Counted from the first letter of the stretch, positions 23,958 to 32,018 are shown. The stretch: 64,000 bases of DNA from Mycolicibacterium sp. TY81 (GCF_018326285.1 NZ_AP023362.1:3100001-3164000); one strand, 5' to 3'. Made by a program: numbers and translations. The notes: a model not told the origin generated them from the sequence alone.

Positions 23958-25697
23958 ATGTCATTGACCGTGACCGCCTCGACGCACACCACGATCCCCG
24001 CTGGTCTGACCATCGCTGATACCGAAGTCGACCTTCTCGTCGTCGGGTCCGGCACCGGCCTGGGCGCCGCACTGGCCGCACGTGAACAGGGCTTGTCGGT
24101 ACTCGTGATCGAAAAGTCCTCCTACGTAGGTGGTTCAACGGCCCGTTCCGGCGGCGCCCTGTGGCTGCCCGCGAGCCCCGTCATCGAAGAGTGCGGCGGC
24201 GTCGATACCGCACAGCGGGCGAGCACCTATCTCGATGCGGTCGTTGGTGATTCAGCTCCGCAGGACCGTTCGACCGCTTATCTGCGCAACCTGCCGGCGA
24301 CGGTCGACATGCTGCGCCGGACCACTCCGATGAAGCTGTTCTGGGCGAAGGACTACTCCGACTACCACCCCGAGGCACCCGGCGGTTCAGCCGCCGGCCG
24401 CACCTGCGAATGCCGCCCGTTGAACACCTCGATTCTCGGTGAGTACCTGGCTGACCTGCGTCCCGGAGTAATGGAGGTCAGCATTCCAATGCCGACGACG
24501 GGCGCCGACTACCGCTGGTTGAACCTGATGAGCCGGATGCCGCGCAAGGGGTTACCCACGGTCGTCAAGCGCCTCGCGCAGGGACTCGGCGGACTCGCAC
24601 TGGGTCGCCGCTACGCCGCCGGCGGGCAGGCCTTGGCCGCCGGCCTGTTCGCCGGCGCGATTCGCGCCGGCATTCCCATCTGGCTGGACACCTCGCTGAC
24701 CGGCCTCGTCACCGATGACGATGGTCGGGTGACCGCCGCGACCGTCATCCATGCGGATTCCGTATTCACGATCACCGCCCGGCACGGCGTGGTGCTCGCC
24801 GCGGGCGGATTCGACCACGACATGGACATGCGGTGGAAGTTCCAGTCCGAATCCCTCGGACGCAATCTCAGCTTGGGAGCACGATCCAACACAGGCGACG
24901 CCATCCGGATAGGCCAGGAGGTCGGCGCCGGTATCGCCTCAATGGATCAATCGTGGTGGTTCCCCGCAGTGGCACCGCTGCCCGGCGCGGCCCCTGCGGT
25001 CATGCTGGCCGAACGCTCGCTGCCCGGATCATTCATCGTCGATCAGACGGGCCGCCGTTTCGCCAATGAATCGGCGGACTACATGAGCTTCGGTCAGCGG
25101 ATACTGGAACTTGAAGCTGCCGCCACCCCGGTTGAGTCGATGTGGATCGTTTTCGATCAGCAGTACCGCAACAGCTACGTATTCGCGGCGGAGCTGTTTC
25201 CCCGGATGCCGATACCCCGGCGCTGGTATGACGCCGGAATCGCTTTTCGGGCAGACAATCTCACCGATCTCGCCACACAGATCAACGTTCCGGCGGGTAC
25301 CTTCCGTGCGACAGTGGACCGGTTCAACGAGAACGCGTTCGCGGGTGAGGACCCGGATTTCGGGCGCGGCCGGAGCGCCTACGACCGCTACTACGGCGAT
25401 CCGACGATCACGCCGAACCCCAATCTGCGTCCGCTGCTGAGTGGTCCGTTCTATGCCGTGAAAATGGTGCTCAGCGATCTCGGTACCTGTGGTGGTCTGC
25501 TCGCCGACGGTCATGCGCGCGTACTGCGGGAGGACGGCACGGTCATCGACGGTCTGTACGCGATCGGGAACACCGCCGCCAACGCCTTCGGCCGCACGTA
25601 TCCGGGTGCCGGCGCCACCATCGCACAAGGTCTGGTTTTCGGCCACATTGCCGCTCAGCACGCTGCGCAGAACAGACTGGCCGCACAGGCTCGGTGA
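23958..25697 (+). CDS. FAD-dependent 3-ketosteroid delta1-dehydrogenase (KstD)-like
   Basis: 579 residues. The N-terminal FAD site VVGSGTGLGAALAAREQG and GGSTARSGG, the region Y-S-D-Y-H-P-E-A-P-G-G, and the C-terminal GRTYPGAGATI with the catalytic Tyr/Gly pair match the KstD/delta4-dehydrogenase family, which introduces a C1-C2 double bond in ring A. It is divergent from the KshA-like gene across 130 bases, so the two are probably co-regulated. No clear Shine-Dalgarno precedes the ATG, so the message may be leaderless, as often in mycobacteria. A delta4-(5alpha)-dehydrogenase specificity is the main alternative. Confidence 0.85.
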   Translation: MSLTVTASTHTTIPAGLTIADTEVDLLVVGSGTGLGAALAAREQGLSVLVIEKSSYVGGSTARSGGALWLPASPVIEECGGVDTAQRASTYLDAVVGDSAPQDRSTAYLRNLPATVDMLRRTTPMKLFWAKDYSDYHPEAPGGSAAGRTCECRPLNTSILGEYLADLRPGVMEVSIPMPTTGADYRWLNLMSRMPRKGLPTVVKRLAQGLGGLALGRRYAAGGQALAAGLFAGAIRAGIPIWLDTSLTGLVTDDDGRVTAATVIHADSVFTITARHGVVLAAGGFDHDMDMRWKFQSESLGRNLSLGARSNTGDAIRIGQEVGAGIASMDQSWWFPAVAPLPGAAPAVMLAERSLPGSFIVDQTGRRFANESADYMSFGQRILELEAAATPVESMWIVFDQQYRNSYVFAAELFPRMPIPRRWYDAGIAFRADNLTDLATQINVPAGTFRATVDRFNENAFAGEDPDFGRGRSAYDRYYGDPTITPNPNLRPLLSGPFYAVKMVLSDLGTCGGLLADGHARVLREDGTVIDGLYAIGNTAANAFGRTYPGAGATIAQGLVFGHIAAQHAAQNRLAAQAR

Positions 25698-25709
25698 GAC
25701 GCCCCGACG

Positions 25710-26378
25710 TCAGTCGGCGGCGTCTTCGGCAGCCGCCCTACGTTCGACCTCGTACCAGAAGGAGAGATCGGGCCAGGCGATGGCGCCGCCCTTGCTCGTG
25801 TTCGGCAGGGTTGCCTCCGCCTCGTCCAAATCCTTGATGAGGTTCAGGGCAAGCTCCCGTTCAGACGTATAATACCGGTCGGCCCAGGTCAAGGCCAGTT
25901 TGGCGTAACCCCACGTGGGATCAGCGCCGGACCACTTGGCTTCCCTGGCGGCTTCACGCTGCAACTGGTCGATTTGAGCAACGTGTTCGTGCAAGAGTTT
26001 CTTGAGCGCGGCCGGAGCGCTCAAATGGCCCAACATCACCCGCAGAATCGCTGGATGCTTCAGCGTAGGCAGCTCTATCGGTGCTTCCTTGGCCCACCGA
26101 GAAACCGCATCCAATCCCTTGTCGGTAATTTTGTAGAGTCGCCGGTAACGAGCGCCCTTTCCCTCCACGCGCGAACTCAGCAGCCCGAGCTTTTCCAGCT
26201 TCTTCAGCTCTGCGTAAATCTGGCTGTAGGCGGGACTTCCGAAAAAGAAGCGCATGCTCCAGTGGATCCACTTGCGGATGTCATAGCCCGACAGCTCGCG
26301 CTCGTACGACAGCATCCCCAGCAAGGCCCAGTTGATCGCGGGCAGCGAAGGTATGTCTGACGTCTCGGGTTCTCCCAC
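25710..26378 (-). CDS. PadR-family transcriptional regulator
   Basis: 222 residues from a GTG at 26378. The N-terminal winged helix contains ALLGMLSYERELSGYDIRKWI and YAELKKLEKLGLLSSRVE, and the wing R-R-L-Y-K-I-T-D-K-G is typical of PadR. The longer C-terminal helical domain (W-A-D-R-Y-Y region) matches the PadR/AphA-type dimerisation module. It is convergent with the KstD-like gene (12 bases between stops) and divergent from the thioesterase at 26505, which it may control. Confidence 0.87.
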   Translation of the reverse strand: MGEPETSDIPSLPAINWALLGMLSYERELSGYDIRKWIHWSMRFFFGSPAYSQIYAELKKLEKLGLLSSRVEGKGARYRRLYKITDKGLDAVSRWAKEAPIELPTLKHPAILRVMLGHLSAPAALKKLLHEHVAQIDQLQREAAREAKWSGADPTWGYAKLALTWADRYYTSERELALNLIKDLDEAEATLPNTSKGGAIAWPDLSFWYEVERRAAAEDAAD

Positions 26379-26504
26379 ACTCTCAGGTTAACAATCGGGC
26401 CTCTGAAGACGTCGCACCTCGACCGCCAACCGGGATTTTGCCTTGCTCGACGACGCCACGCCGACCGACAGTGATTGCCAGGTCATCAGTAGACAAGGAG
26501 CGAC

Positions 26505-27185
26505 ATGGGACTCAGGAACCAAGGGGTGCACGCAGCCTTCGCGGCACACGGTGCGCGGAGGGAACCGGCGAGCGGACCCCGCATGAGGGAGACGAACGCA
26601 CCTCAGGTCCCCGAAGCGCTCTACGCGTCCCTCACAGACTCGGTCCGTCGACTCGTCGACTTCACGATTCGCAGCGAATGTGACGCCGCGACCATCGAAT
26701 CAGTCCGCGCCAAAATCGACGCTGCCACAGACGAACTCGGCCGTGCGCTGATGCCGGGCTCATTCGGTGTCCAACAGGAGGTCAGCGGGTCGTCCATCGC
26801 TTGGGGCAACGCGGTCATCGGATTGCGTAACGCGCTCGCTCCCCCGCTCGACGTTCATCACGACGATGACGGAACGGCTTGGGCCGAAACCACATTGGGT
26901 GCGGCGTACGAAGGACCCAGTGGCCAGGTTCATGGGGGTATCTGCGCTTTGCTGCTCGACCATGTCTTGGGTGCGACAGCACACAAACCCGGCCAACCCG
27001 CAGTCACGGGAACGCTGACGATCCGCTACGAGAAGGGCACCGCGCTGGGACCTGTCCGGATCGCAGCCCATATCGACCGCATCGAGGGTGTGAAAACCTT
27101 TGCCGTGGGCCATATCGCTACGTCTGACGGCGTGACGGTGCGTGCAGAAGGGGTTTTCATCCATCCCCGTAGGTCCACCACGTGA
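26505..27185 (+). CDS. Hotdog-fold acyl-CoA thioesterase (PaaI/4HBT type)
   Basis: 226 residues; the ATG at 26505 follows ACAAGGAGCGAC. The last ~110 residues form the hotdog domain, with the active-site helix GQVHGGICALLLDHVLG and strands TGTLTIRYEKG and VKTFAVGHIAT. Such proteins release CoA from acyl-CoA esters. The N-terminal ~100 residues are a longer helical extension than in minimal PaaI. It is adjacent to the catabolic block, so it may recycle CoA from dead-end intermediates. Confidence 0.82.
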   Translation: MGLRNQGVHAAFAAHGARREPASGPRMRETNAPQVPEALYASLTDSVRRLVDFTIRSECDAATIESVRAKIDAATDELGRALMPGSFGVQQEVSGSSIAWGNAVIGLRNALAPPLDVHHDDDGTAWAETTLGAAYEGPSGQVHGGICALLLDHVLGATAHKPGQPAVTGTLTIRYEKGTALGPVRIAAHIDRIEGVKTFAVGHIATSDGVTVRAEGVFIHPRRSTT

Positions 27186-27199
27186 GACGGCACGGTCAG

Positions 27200-27703
27200 C
27201 TACGTCGGCGTCAACGTGAACGGCAGCCAGTAGGTCCCGGCCCCGTCACCCGGACAGCCCGGTGCGGCCACGGTGAACGTCCGCTCCCCGGAGAAACTGC
27301 CGTCGCCGTCGGGTTTCAGGAAATCGGACCGGAATGCCGTCACCGCAGCACCATTCGGGCCGCAGTGGAACGGATAGTCTCCCGATGACTCCCAGCGGTC
27401 GCCCGTCCAGCGGTAGTCGAACAGCACCGGTGCGTTCGGATTCTCTTTGAGCTCAGTCATTCTCAGCCAGTGCGCAATACAACCACCGGCGTCGCACACG
27501 GTCCGGAACAGGGCCGCCTGGGTCGACGGGTCCGAGGTGTCGGGACGGCCGTTGAACGTCTGCCGCGAATGATCGAGAAACGTGTCGTAGCTCCCGTACA
27601 GCGGGACCGGTTCCGCACGATCAGCGTGCGCCAGCGGAGCCGTCACCAGCAGTACCGATGCGGGCAATGCACAGATTTTCGGCAGCATGACTTTGAATAG
27701 CAC
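27200..27703 (-). CDS. Small secreted protein with signal peptide
   Basis: 167 residues with an N-terminal signal peptide and cleavage after PLAHA before D; the internal Met at residue 6 is an equally good start. The mature part has paired cysteines (C-D-A-G-G-C and later FHC, APGC) and ends G-T-Y-W-L-P-F-T-L. The layout and ending resemble the secreted protein at 2317-2751, suggesting two members of the same exported mycobacterial family. Its stop is 15 bases from the convergent thioesterase stop. Function unknown. Confidence 0.72.
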   Translation of the reverse strand: MLFKVMLPKICALPASVLLVTAPLAHADRAEPVPLYGSYDTFLDHSRQTFNGRPDTSDPSTQAALFRTVCDAGGCIAHWLRMTELKENPNAPVLFDYRWTGDRWESSGDYPFHCGPNGAAVTAFRSDFLKPDGDGSFSGERTFTVAAPGCPGDGAGTYWLPFTLTPT

Positions 27704-27727
27704 ACTGCCCGGAGCTTCGGGGGCGAT

Positions 27728-28252
27728 CTAACATCGCAATTGCCAACGGTCAACCGTGTTGCGCACTGTGTAGGTGTGCCAGGAATCTCCGTGCAGCAAC
27801 AAGGTGACCTCGCTGGGACCTGATGGTGGGTAACCGATACCGGAAGCGTTGCAACAAGAGGCGTCGATGTCGTTACCCACGAACACGCTGACGCCGATCA
27901 CACCCGATGGGCCGACGAGCAATTGACGGTCGGGGTTACTGCGATCACCGATGGCCAGCAGTCCGCTGGCGATGTTGAGGTGGCCATCAAAGGCCCGGAC
28001 GCCCAATCCGCCAGTGTCCGAGCCGGAGAGCACGCGAACCCGAAGCTGCCGTCCGACGGCGTCGCACTCGTCGGCGCTCATGGTCTGTACCCGCAGTGCC
28101 TGTTGCACCGGCGCAGGTTCAGGGTCGATGCCGGACTGGATGTAGATGCCAGTAATCCCTTGCGCCCCAGCATCTTCAATTACCACGATGCCGCGGTCGG
28201 GTGCGATCATCATGTCGCACAGCAGCTTGTTCGTTGCCGTTCGTGCCGCCAT
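27728..28252 (-). CDS. Hypothetical protein, last gene of small-gene island
   Basis: 174 residues from the ATG at 28252, chosen because AGAGGAGA lies just upstream; an in-frame start 14 codons earlier has no such site. Family not recognised. The sequence alternates short beta-like strands (GIVVIED, ITGIYIQSG, LLVGPSGVIGVSVFVGN) with Gly/Pro turns and has a Cys pair (SCCN) plus a C-terminal Cys. No signal peptide. It follows the 53-residue gene (28282-28443) in the same direction and may share its transcript. Confidence 0.55.
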   Translation of the reverse strand: MAARTATNKLLCDMMIAPDRGIVVIEDAGAQGITGIYIQSGIDPEPAPVQQALRVQTMSADECDAVGRQLRVRVLSGSDTGGLGVRAFDGHLNIASGLLAIGDRSNPDRQLLVGPSGVIGVSVFVGNDIDASCCNASGIGYPPSGPSEVTLLLHGDSWHTYTVRNTVDRWQLRC

Positions 28253-28281
28253 GTCTCCTCTTTCCGTGGCCAAAAACTGTT

Positions 28282-28443
28282 TCAATCCACCCACGGATCG
28301 TCCGCGAAGTACTGTCCCGGATCATTTGGATTTCTCCGGTCAGCCGGCTCTCCCGGCTTGCGGGCGGCAGCCGTGATCGCGGTCCAGAACAGTGCCGGCA
28401 CTGATGCGAAACATCGGATAATCCTCGGTACGTCACGAAACAC
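28282..28443 (-). CDS. 53-residue small protein
   Basis: A GTG at 28443 preceded by AGGGGG at good spacing opens a 53-residue frame ending at 28282. It has an amphipathic/hydrophobic N-terminal half (PRIIRCFASVPALFWTAI) and a polar, Pro/Asp-rich tail ending ADDPWVD. The protein-like composition, the ribosome-binding site and the location between two same-strand genes support it being real. Possible membrane-associated peptide; no family recognised. Confidence 0.45.
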   Translation of the reverse strand: MFRDVPRIIRCFASVPALFWTAITAAARKPGEPADRRNPNDPGQYFADDPWVD

Positions 28444-28507
28444 ATTGACCCCCTGTGCTCCTCGGGTGATATCGGCAGCGTCGGTCCCCGTCGCGCCCGG
28501 CGGTCCG

Positions 28508-29023
28508 TTACACACTGGTCGAAATCGACAGTGCGGCCGCAAATTCGAGAAGTCGTCCCATTTCTTCCTGACCATCGTCTGCGTTCTTGTCGAAGAGGTA
28601 GCACTCGACGTAGTGCTGGCTGTCCTCAGGAGTGGTTCGGGTTGTGCTGTTGACTATCGGCGTATACAGGCGGAGGCGCACCGACACCAGCTCGTGAGAA
28701 CCGTCAGGTAGCACGTCGTAATCGGTGTGCAAAGCCTGATCACTGAGCCGCGACAGCAGAACGGTCCGCACCGAGGACTGGAACATCGGGTGCGGCAATC
28801 GATCATCGTGACCGGCGCATTCAGTGTCCGAGCCGTGCCACAGGATCAGCCGCCGGCCGTCAGTGATCGCAACCTCCTGCCACGTCGGGCGCTCCGTGAG
28901 CACGAATGAGTAGGCGCCGTCGAAGTCGAGGAAAGGGCGCAGATTGTTCAGCGCTGCTTCGGGATTGCGAATGCCGAGCATGACCGCCTGCTGAAGATGC
29001 CTGTGTGATGCCCAGTCAGCCAT
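28508..29023 (-). CDS. Hypothetical protein, paralogue of its upstream neighbour
   Basis: 171 residues, overlapping the preceding gene by 8 bases (29016-29023). It shares several blocks with that neighbour: W-Q-E-V-A-I-T-D-G-R-R-L-I-L-W here against Y-Q-E-V-A-V-T-D-G-R-T-L-L-L-W there, and SVRTVLLSRLSDQAL here against TLRSIPLSALTDRNL there. The two therefore arose by tandem duplication. There is no signal peptide or membrane segment, and the composition is acidic. Family unknown; such small acidic tandem duplicates next to an Imm51 gene could be immunity or effector-associated proteins (inference). Confidence 0.62.
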   Translation of the reverse strand: MADWASHRHLQQAVMLGIRNPEAALNNLRPFLDFDGAYSFVLTERPTWQEVAITDGRRLILWHGSDTECAGHDDRLPHPMFQSSVRTVLLSRLSDQALHTDYDVLPDGSHELVSVRLRLYTPIVNSTTRTTPEDSQHYVECYLFDKNADDGQEEMGRLLEFAAALSISTSV

Positions 29024-29600
29024 GCGCGGCCAGCACCCTTCCGAATTGAATCAACCGTTCCATCTGTGCTCGCCCGCCGTCGGTGACAGACTTGCTGAAC
29101 ACCAGTTCCTCGCTGAACGCCTCGGTTCTCGCTGGGGTCTTGGCCAGCGTGTAATCGGCCGTCGTGGTCACGAGCCGCAGTTCGACACTGTGCAGTGACC
29201 GTCCACCGCGGTGATCGACGCGATACCCGACCTTGAGATTGCGGTCGGTCAACGCAGACAACGGAATCGAGCGCAGCGTGGACGTCAGCAAGGGTTCGCC
29301 GGGCTCAGGATCGTCGTCGTCGGTGAGTTCGTCGTCACCCATCCACAGCAGTAACGTCCGACCGTCGGTCACCGCGACCTCTTGGTACAACGATTCGCGC
29401 GAATCCTTTTCTTCGAGTGTGCGTTCCATGACGAATGCCTTGATCGCGGCCGGGTCCATTACCCGGTACAGCGCCTCCAACGCGATCGCGGGATCGCGCA
29501 GATATGCCTCCGCCGCTTGCGCCAAGTCGGAGTAGGGCGCCCAGTCCTGGTGAGTATCCGGCCCGCCGGGTCGGCCGGGTGATAGTTCGGTCATCGACAT
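29016..29600 (-). CDS. Hypothetical protein, paralogue of its downstream neighbour
   Basis: 194 residues. The ATG at 29600 overlaps the stop of the upstream broken reading frame as TGATG, and the 3' end overlaps the next gene by 8 bases, so the set was once co-translated. The N-terminus (DWAPYSDLAQAAEAYLRDPAIALEAL) parallels DWASHRHLQQAVMLGIRNPEAALNNL in the neighbour. An acidic loop DDELTDDDDPEPGE interrupts the middle. Unknown family; see the neighbouring paralogue. Confidence 0.62.
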   Translation of the reverse strand: MSMTELSPGRPGGPDTHQDWAPYSDLAQAAEAYLRDPAIALEALYRVMDPAAIKAFVMERTLEEKDSRESLYQEVAVTDGRTLLLWMGDDELTDDDDPEPGEPLLTSTLRSIPLSALTDRNLKVGYRVDHRGGRSLHSVELRLVTTTADYTLAKTPARTEAFSEELVFSKSVTDGGRAQMERLIQFGRVLAAHG

Positions 29601-29970
29601 CAGTTCCCGGATGGGGACAACACCCGCAGTGCGGGTACCACCTTCATCGGTGAGAGACCACCCATGACCACATCCCCTGTCCAGCAGACCGACCCGTTGG
29701 ACCCGTCGCCGATGACGAGCCTGTGCAAGGTGTAGTCGGGAATCAGAGGCAGAACCGAACGGTGATCTAGCTCACAACGCGCGAAGCCAACGAATCCCAC
29801 CGGGGCTCCCCGAGCGGCTCGTCGGCATCCGGCCATAAGGAAGGCAGCTCGAAGGGCAGACAGAAGCCGAAACGGCGTAAGAGCAAGTCGCACCATAACC
29901 ATCCGTAGGGCAAACGAGAGCGGCGATCGTTCCCCGGTCGGCGGTAGCATCGCCGACCGGGGAAACTCAC
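29600..29970 (-). pseudogene. Frameshifted remnant gene
   Basis: Two minus-strand frames each look coding over half of this stretch. From about 29900 to 29775 the frame ending at 29767 has natural composition and high third-position GC (FELPSLWPDADEPLGEPRW). From about 29770 to 29600 a different frame does (PLIPDYTLHRLVIGDGSNG and onward to SPSGN). A single frameshift near 29765-29790 would join them. The 5' end runs into a perfect hairpin at 29930-29964, and no convincing start is seen. I read it as the 3' part of a disrupted gene whose stop (TGATG) still couples to the 29600 start. Confidence 0.5.
29930..29964. repeat. Perfect 14-bp inverted repeat (hairpin) ahead of LRR gene
   Basis: TTCCCCGGTCGGCG at 29930-29943 and its exact complement CGCCGACCGGGGAA at 29951-29964 enclose a 7-base loop GTAGCAT. 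It ends 23 bases before the LRR start and overlaps the 5' end of the pseudogene. It could be a terminator left from a lost gene, an attenuator in the LRR leader, or a recombination scar at the island boundary. Confidence 0.6.
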
Positions 29971-29987
29971 GACGACGGGGAAATGAG

Positions 29988-30998
29988 ATGAGTACCGATC
30001 AACGTCCGGCAGTCCCGAAGGCGCGGCCGCCGGTTGCCCATACTGTGTGGAGCCCGGTGACCACGGATCAGTTGCCCGAACGTCCGGATTTCCGCAGGAT
30101 CATCATCCGAGATACCGGCGACGCCTCGTCGGCCGCTGACTGGCAGCTGTTGGCGCAGTACATGTCCCGGCACCCGCATCTGGGGTTATTCGTCAATATC
30201 TTCGGCGAAGGCTTGCGTGACCTGGATTTTCTCGCCGAGTTCGGATGGCTCACCGATCTGACGGTGGAGTGCATGTCGCTCCAGTCGGTGGAGGGCTTGC
30301 GACATCTACGACAGTTGGAATCGCTGGACCTGGGACCGACGAAGCGGCGGGTATCGCTGGAGGTGCTGACCGAACTACCTGCGCTTCGGAGTGTGTCGAT
30401 CACTGATCACTCACGGGAGCTTGATGTCCTCGGCCAGATTCCTGGTCTGCGCTCAGCGAGCTTGACCAGCGCCAAGCGCGACGACCTTGAATTCCTCACC
30501 GGGTCAACACAGTTAAGATTGGTGTACTTCACCATGGGGCGGCTCAACGACCTGTCTGCCCTGACCCGGCTGCCGCATCTCATCTCGCTGGACATGTATC
30601 GCACGAAGGTCACCGACTTGACCCCGATCGGGGGCTGCACGTCCCTGGTGACCCTGTGGCTGGAAAGCCTGCCCGTTGGGGCACTGCCCGATCTGGGCGC
30701 ACTCAATGATCTGATGGTCGTGGAAGTCGCCAAACTCAAAGGCCTCGATGACCTCACCCCGATCGCACACGCCCCTGCCCTGCGGTACCTGCGGGTACAA
30801 AGCGACGCCCTGCAACCCGACGATTTCACCGTGTTGGCGGGGCACCCCACTTTGGAGGTGATCGATGCGGATCTGCGCACCGACAAGCTCGGCTACCAGG
30901 TCAACCAGATGCTCCAGCTGGACCGCGACGACGTGAACCCGTACTACCAGAGAGCGTTCAAGCGCGAACTCGCCGCCCGCATCAGCGGCGAACCGTAA
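29988..30998 (+). CDS. Leucine-rich-repeat protein
   Basis: 336 residues; GGGGAAA precedes the ATG. The middle (residues about 75-290) consists of 9-10 repeats of 21-24 residues with the pattern L-x-x-L-x-x-L-x-x-L, for example LTDLTVECMSLQSVEGLRHL and LISLDMYRTKVTDLTPI, of the bacterial internalin/SDS22-like type. No signal peptide, so it is probably a cytoplasmic protein-binding scaffold. It is followed 31 bases later by an Imm51-type gene, so it may itself be an immunity or toxin-binding protein; this is inferred from context. Confidence 0.72.
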   Translation: MSTDQRPAVPKARPPVAHTVWSPVTTDQLPERPDFRRIIIRDTGDASSAADWQLLAQYMSRHPHLGLFVNIFGEGLRDLDFLAEFGWLTDLTVECMSLQSVEGLRHLRQLESLDLGPTKRRVSLEVLTELPALRSVSITDHSRELDVLGQIPGLRSASLTSAKRDDLEFLTGSTQLRLVYFTMGRLNDLSALTRLPHLISLDMYRTKVTDLTPIGGCTSLVTLWLESLPVGALPDLGALNDLMVVEVAKLKGLDDLTPIAHAPALRYLRVQSDALQPDDFTVLAGHPTLEVIDADLRTDKLGYQVNQMLQLDRDDVNPYYQRAFKRELAARISGEP

Positions 30999-31029
30999 AC
31001 CCACACAACGAGAATCAGAGGTTTCACAG

Positions 31030-31365
31030 GTGAACCCATTCTTCCTCGACGACGAAGACCCTGCATCCGTCGCGCTGCTGCTGAGCACGGGCGATCTGAC
31101 CGTCGACGCGGCCGTGGAAGAGCACGGCCATACACCCAACGGCGACTTCTGGACTGGAGTGGCCGAATACCTGATCAGCAGCCACCGCCCAGATCTGTCA
31201 GATGCGTTCGAATTCGACCCAGAGGCAGGAACATTCGCCGCCTACGGTGACCGTGACCAGCTGCTGGCACTGGCCGACCTGATGCGTCCCGCGGTGACCG
31301 ACTCCGATGCCATCGCCGCGCTCATCACCACCGCCACGGCAGCAGGGTACGAATTCGATGACTAG
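31030..31365 (+). CDS. Imm51-type immunity protein
   Basis: 111 acidic residues starting at a GTG. The pattern DPASVALLLSTGDLTVDAAV, G-H-T-P-N-G-D-F-W-T-G-V-A-E-Y-L, F-D-P-E-A-G-T-F-A-A-Y-G and the C-terminal AATAAGYEFDD matches what I know of the Imm51 family, which neutralises toxins delivered by polymorphic secretion systems. No toxin gene is visible in the immediate neighbourhood, so this may be an orphan immunity gene. It follows the LRR gene by 31 bases and is probably co-transcribed. Confidence 0.7.
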   Translation: MNPFFLDDEDPASVALLLSTGDLTVDAAVEEHGHTPNGDFWTGVAEYLISSHRPDLSDAFEFDPEAGTFAAYGDRDQLLALADLMRPAVTDSDAIAALITTATAAGYEFDD

Positions 31366-31505
31366 CAACCGGATGGATCGCCCTACCCCTAGGCCGCAGC
31401 GCCACCCTCAGCGGCGGCCAGAACTGTCTGGCGCGCATCGCGCGCGGCGAATGAAACGATCTCGGCCCACCCGCCGTTGCTGATCTCTCCCGGACAGCGG
31501 CGGCA

Positions 31506-31766
31506 ATGCGCGAACTGCTCTGCGCGAAATTGGCTGTTCTGGTTGCCAACTCGGTGACTGTGGCCGCAGACCGTGACACCCTCGTCAACGGCGACGGCCC
31601 CACTGAGGCTGTGCTGGGCCGGCTGTGCCCCACATGCTGGTACGCCACCCGCGCCGCGCTGGCCCAGCGTGTTATTGACGACGGATTCACCGGGCTGCTT
31701 GGGCAGGACCTGCTCGACCCTTCCTCCGTCGCGATCGTCTACACCTGCGGGCTCCTTGACTCCTAG
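31506..31766 (+). CDS. Hypothetical 86-residue protein with CxxC
   Basis: Plus-strand frame with high third-position GC, encoding RELLCAKLAVLVANSVTVA, LCPTCWYATRAALAQRV and GFTGLLGQDLLDP. The C-x2-C-W motif and two outer cysteines could bind zinc. The start at the ATG 31506 has only a weak ribosome-binding site. The opposite strand also has an open frame, but its composition is less protein-like. Unknown function; part of the accessory stretch. From its end to 32018 I see no further supportable gene. Confidence 0.42.
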   Translation: MRELLCAKLAVLVANSVTVAADRDTLVNGDGPTEAVLGRLCPTCWYATRAALAQRVIDDGFTGLLGQDLLDPSSVAIVYTCGLLDS

Positions 31767-32018
31767 CCGTGGACAGGAGTGACTGTTGATAGATCGGCAA
31801 AACGCACAGCACGAGCGAATGGCGCAGCCTGGAAAACCATTACCGGCGAACGGCATTCGCACTGCCTGCCGAAGACGATGATCCTGACCACCCCTGGCCT
31901 CCCTAAGCGGTTGAAACTAAGCGGATGGAATCCCGGCGAATCGGTTGCCTTGAACCCGTCGTGGTAACGAAGGAGCCGGCCGGATGAGCAGTTCGCCAAT
32001 CAGTAATCCGCCTGCAGC

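Noticed and set aside
31779..31967. 62-codon frame in the gap before the TetR gene
   Set aside because: No ribosome-binding site and no protein-like pattern; the gap 31767-32018 holds nothing else I can support.
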